NCBI GenBank assembly: GCA_017550775.1
Contig: JAFZOA010000205.1
Location: forward strand, 1-10,377
From: Ruminiclostridium sp.
GTDB taxonomy: Bacteria; Bacillota_A; Clostridia; Oscillospirales; Ruminococcaceae
Length of the DNA: 10,377 nucleotides
Direction: 5' to 3'
Each line of letters begins with the position of its first letter. Positions within the stretch are counted from its first letter, which is position 1. The translations under genes were made by a program, and so were the position numbers. Below, piece by piece: positions 6,683 to 10,377 of this stretch. The notes under the pieces are model-generated. The model searched no databases and was not told the DNA's origin. It worked only from the letters and a program-made list of their open reading frames with translations.

Positions 6683-6725
6683 CAGCCGAAACACCGCAGA
6701 TCGTGTATCCGATCCGCAGACCGAA

Positions 6726-6744
6726 AAATCGGGTCATTTGATTT
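6726..6744. repeat. Palindrome family copy 7 (opposite orientation)
   Basis: On the minus strand it reads AAATCAAAT-G-ACCCGATTT, combining the left half of copy 6 with the right half of copy 5. It is the only copy with the central base inverted. Confidence 0.6.
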
Positions 6745-6784
6745 TCCGGTAGAAAAATACTGCAAAACTCACCCCTGAAGCCAA

Positions 6785-6803
6785 AAATCAGATGATCTTA
6801 TTT
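6785..6803. repeat. Palindrome family copy 8
   Basis: AAATCAGAT-G-ATCTTATTT, one base from a perfect 9+1+9 palindrome. It lies about 100 bases upstream of the deacetylase -35 box. Confidence 0.6.
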
Positions 6804-6903
6804 TCCGCCCGGAACCAACTCCGAAAACGCACCGTATGATCGCGCAGAAAGCCGGAAAATAGCAAAAAATATCCGAAAAATGCAGAATGGCAGAAAAAAT
6901 CAC

Positions 6904-6932
6904 TTGACAATTCCCGATAATTACTGTATTAT
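6904..6932 (+). promoter_or_regulatory. Promoter of the deacetylase-bactofilin unit
   Basis: A perfect TTGACA (6904-6909) and TATTAT (6927-6932, five of six) are separated by 17 bases. A-tracts at 6848, 6856, 6864, 6876 and 6894 lie upstream at roughly helical spacing and may form an UP element or bend. Transcription would begin near 6939. Confidence 0.85.
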
Positions 6933-6955
6933 AAAGTATATATGTGATTAGAACC

Positions 6956-6970
6956 GGGGGACTAAACTTG
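6956..6970 (+). promoter_or_regulatory. Ribosome site that selects a TTG start
   Basis: GGGGGA (6956-6961) lies six bases before TTG at 6968-6970, in frame with the deacetylase. The alternative GTG at 6944 would lie only about five bases after the predicted transcription start and has no ribosome site. TTG is therefore preferred. Confidence 0.7.
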
Positions 6971-8086
6971 TATTTCGGAAGTGTTAAATTCTTCAAGCAC
7001 GTTATCGTGTTGATAACGTTACTTTTAATCATAATACCGACCGTGATATGCTTCGTTCTCGGTGCAAAGTCGAACGGTCTGTCCGAGGAGAACGAAAAGC
7101 TCAGAAGCGAGATTAACGAATACCGGCTCTCGGGCGATAAGAAAGAGTATGAAGACGAGGAGCTTTTTGAGCTGTACCGGGAAAGCCTTGACGATAAGGA
7201 AGGTTTCCTTAAGCTCGCATATGATTATGACCCTGAGCTTTATAAGGCTGCGGAGAACGCAAAGGCGGATACCCTTCCTGCCGCTTCGAACTCGATGATA
7301 ACCGCTGCTCCCGTAACGACGGAGGAACTCACAAACTCCGGCACGGTGAATATAAGCGAAGAGCCCGAGGAGTCAGGAGAGAGCGAGTTCCACACTGCGG
7401 TGAACTCATACGAGCTGCTTTACCCCGATCTGTACGCCGACGTTCCGGAGAATATAATCTATAACGACGACATGGATTATGTCTACCTGACCTTCGACGA
7501 CGGCCCTTCAAAATATACTCAGAGTATTCTCGATTACCTCGATATGTATGACATAAAAGCGACCTTCTTTGTGGTTCCCGACGGAAGCGAGGAGAGCAAC
7601 AAGCGTCTCAAAAACATCGCGGATAAAGGTCACACTATCGGTATCCACACCGCCACCCACGAATACAACAAGATCTACGAAAGCGTGGAAGCCTACCTTG
7701 AAGACTTCAAGATCGCTTACGACAGAGTATATGAGGCTACCGGCATCAAGTGCACGCTGTTCAGATTTCCCGGCGGAAGCATAAACGACTACAACACCGA
7801 GATTCGCGAAGACCTCATAGCCGAAATGACAAGGCGCGGGTTCATCTACTTCGACTGGAACGTTGACACGAGTGACGCGCTCGGCGCGACATGGACGGAA
7901 ATGTACAACAACGTCCGCACCCAGACGATCGACAAGAACCGCGCGGTTATCCTCATGCACGACTACAACGGCGGCTATAACACCATCCTCGTTCTTGAGG
8001 ACATCATCAAGTGGATAATAGGCAACGGACAGAGAACATTCCATGTAGGTCAGCTTTCCGAGTTCGTCAAGCCTGTACAGTTCTGA
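6968..8086 (+). CDS. Membrane-anchored polysaccharide deacetylase (NodB/CE4 family)
   Basis: This CE4 enzyme removes N- or O-acetyl groups from a polysaccharide outside the membrane; peptidoglycan GlcNAc is the most likely substrate (PgdA-like), by inference. From the TTG start it has 372 residues: one membrane segment (about 11-33), a short charged coiled-coil-like stretch (38-54), an acidic, threonine/serine-rich linker, then the NodB domain (about 172-350). All five motifs are intact: TFDDGPS (175-181, with Asp177 and Asp178), HTATH (227-231, the metal histidines), RFPGG (266-270, G in place of the usual Y/W), DWNVD (296-300) and LMHD (329-332, with His331). The metal triad and catalytic residues are complete, so it should be active. 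It is first in a unit with the bactofilin 75 bases downstream. The longer GTG start at 6944 would add eight residues. Confidence 0.95.
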   Translation: MYFGSVKFFKHVIVLITLLLIIIPTVICFVLGAKSNGLSEENEKLRSEINEYRLSGDKKEYEDEELFELYRESLDDKEGFLKLAYDYDPELYKAAENAKADTLPAASNSMITAAPVTTEELTNSGTVNISEEPEESGESEFHTAVNSYELLYPDLYADVPENIIYNDDMDYVYLTFDDGPSKYTQSILDYLDMYDIKATFFVVPDGSEESNKRLKNIADKGHTIGIHTATHEYNKIYESVEAYLEDFKIAYDRVYEATGIKCTLFRFPGGSINDYNTEIREDLIAEMTRRGFIYFDWNVDTSDALGATWTEMYNNVRTQTIDKNRAVILMHDYNGGYNTILVLEDIIKWIIGNGQRTFHVGQLSEFVKPVQF

Positions 8087-8094
8087 TATAACGA

Positions 8095-8111
8095 TGCCGG
8101 TCAGTCCGGCA
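8095..8111 (+). other. Hairpin in the deacetylase-bactofilin gap
   Basis: TGCCGG (8095-8100) and CCGGCA (8106-8111) form a perfect GC-rich stem with a five-base loop, nine bases after the stop codon. No U-run follows, so it more likely stabilises the upstream RNA or tempers read-through than terminates. Confidence 0.5.
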
Positions 8112-8124
8112 GATACTTACATTG

Positions 8125-8164
8125 AAAGGAGAACGGGTCACATACCGGCCCGATCGGAAAAATG
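8125..8164 (+). promoter_or_regulatory. Distant ribosome site bridged by a hairpin, bactofilin start
   Basis: A strong AAAGGAGA (8125-8132) lies about 30 bases before the only in-frame start, ATG at 8162; an in-frame stop at 8123-8125 precedes it and no start codon lies between. CGGGTC (8134-8139) can pair with GGCCCG (8147-8152, one G-U), which would leave an effective spacing of about 11 bases. A weak CGGA just before the ATG is the alternative. Confidence 0.5.
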
Positions 8165-9238
8165 GGAATAAAAGATAATTTTCAGCAGGCGCTCAGAGAG
8201 CTTACCGGCACGGAAAAGGAAGAGACCGGAGAAAATACAGGTCACGACAAGTCGATAGATGCTATCAGGAATGCTGTCAAAGCCGGAGATACGTCCGAGT
8301 TTGACTCCATAAACGAGATAGATATGCGCGCTCAGTCAGCAGCAGATCAGTACGATAAGCAGCAGCGTGCCTTTACCGAGAATTTCGGGATCGAAGAGGA
8401 TCCCGCAGAGCAGGAAGATCAGTTTATCGGCATCGAGAACAGCGACCAGCCCGTTTCCATGGGTTCAAACGGTATAGACGATCTCGTATCGAAATACAGC
8501 TCCGCGAACAGCGACTCCTCAGCGAAGTCCGGCTATTCGTTCAATGAGCAGGATACCACCGCGTATCAGAATCCGACATCATCCCGCAGCACGGGCTACG
8601 GCTCCTCCGGCTATCCCAACATGAGCGGATATCAGCAGCGCTCATCATACGACCAGTCCTCCTACCGTCAGCAGGATAACTCGCACCGTGCCGGTCCGGA
8701 GAATACGGGTGCAGGCCGTGAACCGTCCGGAGCGTTCAGTGCGGCGCGTTACTCACAGAACAACAGTGACGATAACGAGATCACGGTGATCTCCAAAAAC
8801 ACGGTCATAGACGGTAATATACGTTCGTTCGCGAACATGAGCGTTGACGGCAACATAAAGGGCAATATCGAGACTACCAAGGACATAAGGCTCAACGGCA
8901 AGGTGGTCGGGAACATAGCCTGCAACAACGCCGAGATGCACACCTCACAGATACAGGGCAATATCCAGATGAAGGGCAACGCGATCATGGGACGCGATAC
9001 TCTCCTGATAGGCGACCTCACTTCAACATACGCGAACGTCAACGGCAAGATCAAGGGAAATCTTGATATCACCGGCAAGGCAGAGCTCAAAAGCGACGCG
9101 GTAGTTTTCGGCGATATAAGCGCTTCCACTATTACGGTCAACGACGGCGCTATCATCCAGGGCTACGTCAGCACGACCTTCCTCAACAAGGAGGAAAGCA
9201 AGAATATCTTCCCCGATACTATCACGATCGGCGAATAA
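8162..9238 (+). CDS. Bactofilin (polymer-forming cytoskeletal protein) with long disordered head
   Basis: Bactofilins self-assemble into filaments through a short beta-helix and position cell-wall enzymes at the inner face of the membrane. The bactofilin domain is about residues 206-338, with the repeating GN-I/G-K-I pattern (DGNIRS, DGNIKGNIETT, LNGKVVGNI, QGNIQMKGN, IGDL, NGKIKGNLDI, FGDIS) every 17 or so residues. Ahead of it lie about 205 residues: a short helix-like start (MGIKDNFQQALRELTG), an acidic stretch, and a Ser/Tyr/Gln-rich low-complexity segment (about 112-200) that is surely disordered. Typical bactofilins are 120-200 residues, so this head is long. The first 16 residues could form an amphipathic membrane-binding helix (inference). 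It follows the wall deacetylase in the same unit and is closed by a terminator, suggesting it scaffolds that enzyme or its partners. Confidence 0.95.
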   Translation: MGIKDNFQQALRELTGTEKEETGENTGHDKSIDAIRNAVKAGDTSEFDSINEIDMRAQSAADQYDKQQRAFTENFGIEEDPAEQEDQFIGIENSDQPVSMGSNGIDDLVSKYSSANSDSSAKSGYSFNEQDTTAYQNPTSSRSTGYGSSGYPNMSGYQQRSSYDQSSYRQQDNSHRAGPENTGAGREPSGAFSAARYSQNNSDDNEITVISKNTVIDGNIRSFANMSVDGNIKGNIETTKDIRLNGKVVGNIACNNAEMHTSQIQGNIQMKGNAIMGRDTLLIGDLTSTYANVNGKIKGNLDITGKAELKSDAVVFGDISASTITVNDGAIIQGYVSTTFLNKEESKNIFPDTITIGE

Positions 9239-9246
9239 AACGGCTT

Positions 9247-9273
9247 GCCCCCTACCGCAAAGTAGGGGGCTTT
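9247..9273 (+). terminator. Terminator after the bactofilin gene
   Basis: GCCCCCTAC (9247-9255) and GTAGGGGGC (9262-9270) form a perfect 9-bp stem with a six-base loop, eight bases after the stop codon. Only three Ts follow directly, so termination may be incomplete. The GC-rich stem favours a real terminator, with some read-through into ogg. Confidence 0.8.
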
Positions 9274-9301
9274 ACATTAATGAAGCATAACAGGTGTACA
9301 A

Positions 9302-10120
9302 ATGGACTATCATTTCAAAACGTCCTGTCTCGACCTTAAACAGACGCTTGAAAGCGGACAGTGTTTTCGCTGGCGAAGGCTCGAAGACGGCGGTTATGTC
9401 GGTATCTCCGGCGGTCATATACTGAAAGTACGGCAGAGCGATGACGGCGCAGTGCTGACGTTCAGCGGTGAGAGCGAACGTGACTACTGGCTGCGGTACT
9501 TCGACTGTGACACGGATTATGAAGCTGTAATAGAGCAGTTCTCCGCAGACAGCATACTGAGCGAGGCTGCACGTGAGAACCGCGGTATCAGAATACTGCG
9601 TCAGGAGCCATTTGAGACCCTTATAAGCTTCATTATCTCGCAGAACAACAACATTCCACGCATCATCGGCATCATCTCGCGGCTCTGTGAGAGCTTCGGC
9701 GAGAGGGTAAGCGAAGAGTACGGCGGAATGTACTCGTTCCCCGACGCGAAAACGCTCGCCGCGCTGTCTCCGGAGGATCTCGCGCCGCTTCGTGCGGGGT
9801 TCCGGGTAAGATACATACTTGATGCGGCAAACAAGGTGAATACAGGGCTCGTCGATCTCGACGACATATTCGCTATGACATACGATGACGGCAAAGCGTA
9901 CCTTAAAACAATAACAGGTGTCGGTGACAAGGTCGCGGACTGCGTTCTTCTGTTCGCGTACCACAAGACCGAAGCTTTCCCCTCGGACGTGTGGATAAAG
10001 CGGATAGTTGCCGAGTATTACAGCGACGGTCTCCCCGAGTGCATGGGCGGCTATAAGGGTATAGCACAGCAATACCTGTTTGAGTACTTCCGGAAAAGAA
10101 GCCCGGAAAAAGTAAGCTGA
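9302..10120 (+). CDS. ogg: 8-oxoguanine DNA glycosylase/AP lyase (OGG1-type, HhH-GPD)
   Basis: This base-excision repair enzyme removes 8-oxoguanine from DNA and cleaves the abasic site. The 272 residues show the OGG N-terminal domain (LESGQCFRW, 16-24), the SQNNNIPRI block (113-121) in the helical domain, and the helix-hairpin-helix TITGVGDKVADCVLLFAYHK (203-222) with catalytic Lys210, followed by PSDVW with the conserved Asp229. The GVGDK and DVW contexts match OGG1 rather than AlkA or MutY; there is no Fe-S cluster cysteine set at the C-terminus, unlike MutY and Nth. Length fits clostridial OGG proteins, shorter than the human enzyme. AGGTG lies five bases before the ATG. It starts 31 bases after the bactofilin terminator with no clear own promoter, so it may rely on read-through. 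Confidence 0.95.
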   Translation: MDYHFKTSCLDLKQTLESGQCFRWRRLEDGGYVGISGGHILKVRQSDDGAVLTFSGESERDYWLRYFDCDTDYEAVIEQFSADSILSEAARENRGIRILRQEPFETLISFIISQNNNIPRIIGIISRLCESFGERVSEEYGGMYSFPDAKTLAALSPEDLAPLRAGFRVRYILDAANKVNTGLVDLDDIFAMTYDDGKAYLKTITGVGDKVADCVLLFAYHKTEAFPSDVWIKRIVAEYYSDGLPECMGGYKGIAQQYLFEYFRKRSPEKVS

Positions 10121-10126
10121 AAAGTC

Positions 10127-10150
10127 CGCTGACGGTGTAAAAGCTCAGCG
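10127..10150 (+). other. Hairpin after ogg, no U-run
   Basis: CGCTGA (10127-10132) and TCAGCG (10145-10150) form a perfect 6-bp stem with a 12-base loop. It lacks a T-tract. A TATAAT at 10166-10171 follows but has no good -35 and would start transcription inside the next ribosome site, so it is not called as a promoter. Confidence 0.35.
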
Positions 10151-10190
10151 ACGACCAACAATGCGTATAATCAAGAAAGGATAATACGAT

Positions 10191-10377
10191 ATGATATGTT
10201 CAAAATGCGGTAAGGAAATAGAGCAGGGCGCGGTATTCTGTCCGTTCTGCGGAAGCAGGACAGGAGAACCCGTCCCGGAGGCGTTTCTGAAAGAAGTCAG
10301 GAAAGAAGAACAGGCACCCGGGCTTTCCGCGGCAACACCGTCCGATACCGGCAGTCCTGTCGTAGGGAGCGTTCCCG
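10191..10377 (+). CDS. Zinc-ribbon domain protein, 5' part (cut by window end)
   Basis: Sixty-two codons are visible before the window ends. Residues 3-21 form a zinc ribbon: Cys3-x2-Cys6 and Cys17-x2-Cys20, each second cysteine followed by Gly, ten residues between the pairs. Such ribbons commonly open Firmicutes proteins that continue into a membrane segment or a sensor or protein-binding domain. Here the ribbon is followed by a charged stretch and then a Pro/Ser/Thr/Gly-rich linker, with no second domain yet visible. GAAAGGA (10175-10181) lies nine bases before the ATG. The gap from ogg is 70 bases with no terminator, so co-transcription is possible. Function cannot be assigned from this fragment. 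Confidence 0.85.
   Translation, partial: MICSKCGKEIEQGAVFCPFCGSRTGEPVPEAFLKEVRKEEQAPGLSAATPSDTGSPVVGSVP

Larger units (their letters stand above)
5277..6903. other. Long gene-free region between divergent transcription units
   Basis: No open frame here has a protein-like composition, a ribosome site and a family I recognise. The longest frames (for example 5565-5870 plus, 5690-5962 minus, 6485-6694 minus) look like chance. Base composition swings between AT-rich and GC-rich patches. It contains a 21-bp tandem array, a hairpin/direct-repeat block, a family of 19-bp palindromes and several other inverted repeats, each listed separately. A perfect TATAAT on the plus strand at 6411-6416 has no good -35 partner. 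Untranslated RNA, regulatory DNA or the remains of an inserted element are all possible. Confidence 0.7.

Noticed and set aside
6485..6694. 69-residue minus-strand frame
   Set aside because: AT-rich chance frame without ribosome site or recognisable composition; it crosses a palindrome copy and the inverted repeat at 6655.
5503..6803. CRISPR array
   Set aside because: Repeat copies are too far apart and irregular, vary in sequence, and one is inverted. No cas genes are present.
9272..10072. 266-residue minus-strand frame opposite ogg
   Set aside because: Shadow of ogg, which has intact catalytic motifs.

Overview
The window is a chromosomal segment that looks like a low-to-mid-GC Clostridia member, most likely Ruminococcus-like (Oscillospiraceae). 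This rests on the protein styles (bacterial LeuS, a membrane-anchored NodB deacetylase, a bactofilin with a long disordered head, a clostridial-type OGG, a zinc-ribbon protein), strong AGGAG-type ribosome sites, and sharp -35/-10 promoters in AT-rich gaps between GC-richer genes. The genus is inference; no rRNA is present to confirm it.

Left block (1-5276), all on the minus strand. A promoter with both hexamers at consensus (104-132) and a second -35 box at the window edge fire leftward out of the window, in the tandem style of a stable-RNA operon. Then, reading leftward from 5276, come a promoter, an AlgI-type MBOAT O-acyltransferase, galM (aldose 1-epimerase) and leuS (leucyl-tRNA synthetase), ending in a clear rho-independent terminator just after leuS. 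Gaps of 93 and 85 bases with no terminator suggest partial co-transcription, though the three functions are unrelated.

Centre (5277-6967). About 1.7 kb has no convincing gene. It separates the leftward MBOAT unit from the rightward deacetylase unit. It is not featureless: it holds a degenerate 21-bp tandem array with helically phased T-tracts, a hairpin and direct-repeat block, about eight copies of a 19-bp palindrome (consensus AAATCARATGAYCTKATTT), several other inverted repeats and a pseudoknot-like arrangement. One more palindrome copy lies in the galM-leuS gap. This is the most unusual part of the window.

Right block (6904-10377), all on the plus strand. A strong promoter drives a membrane-anchored polysaccharide (probably peptidoglycan) deacetylase with a TTG start, followed 75 bases later by a bactofilin. 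Their pairing suggests a link between a cytoskeletal scaffold and local cell-wall modification. After a terminator come an 8-oxoguanine DNA glycosylase/AP lyase (ogg) and the first 62 codons of a zinc-ribbon protein cut by the window end.
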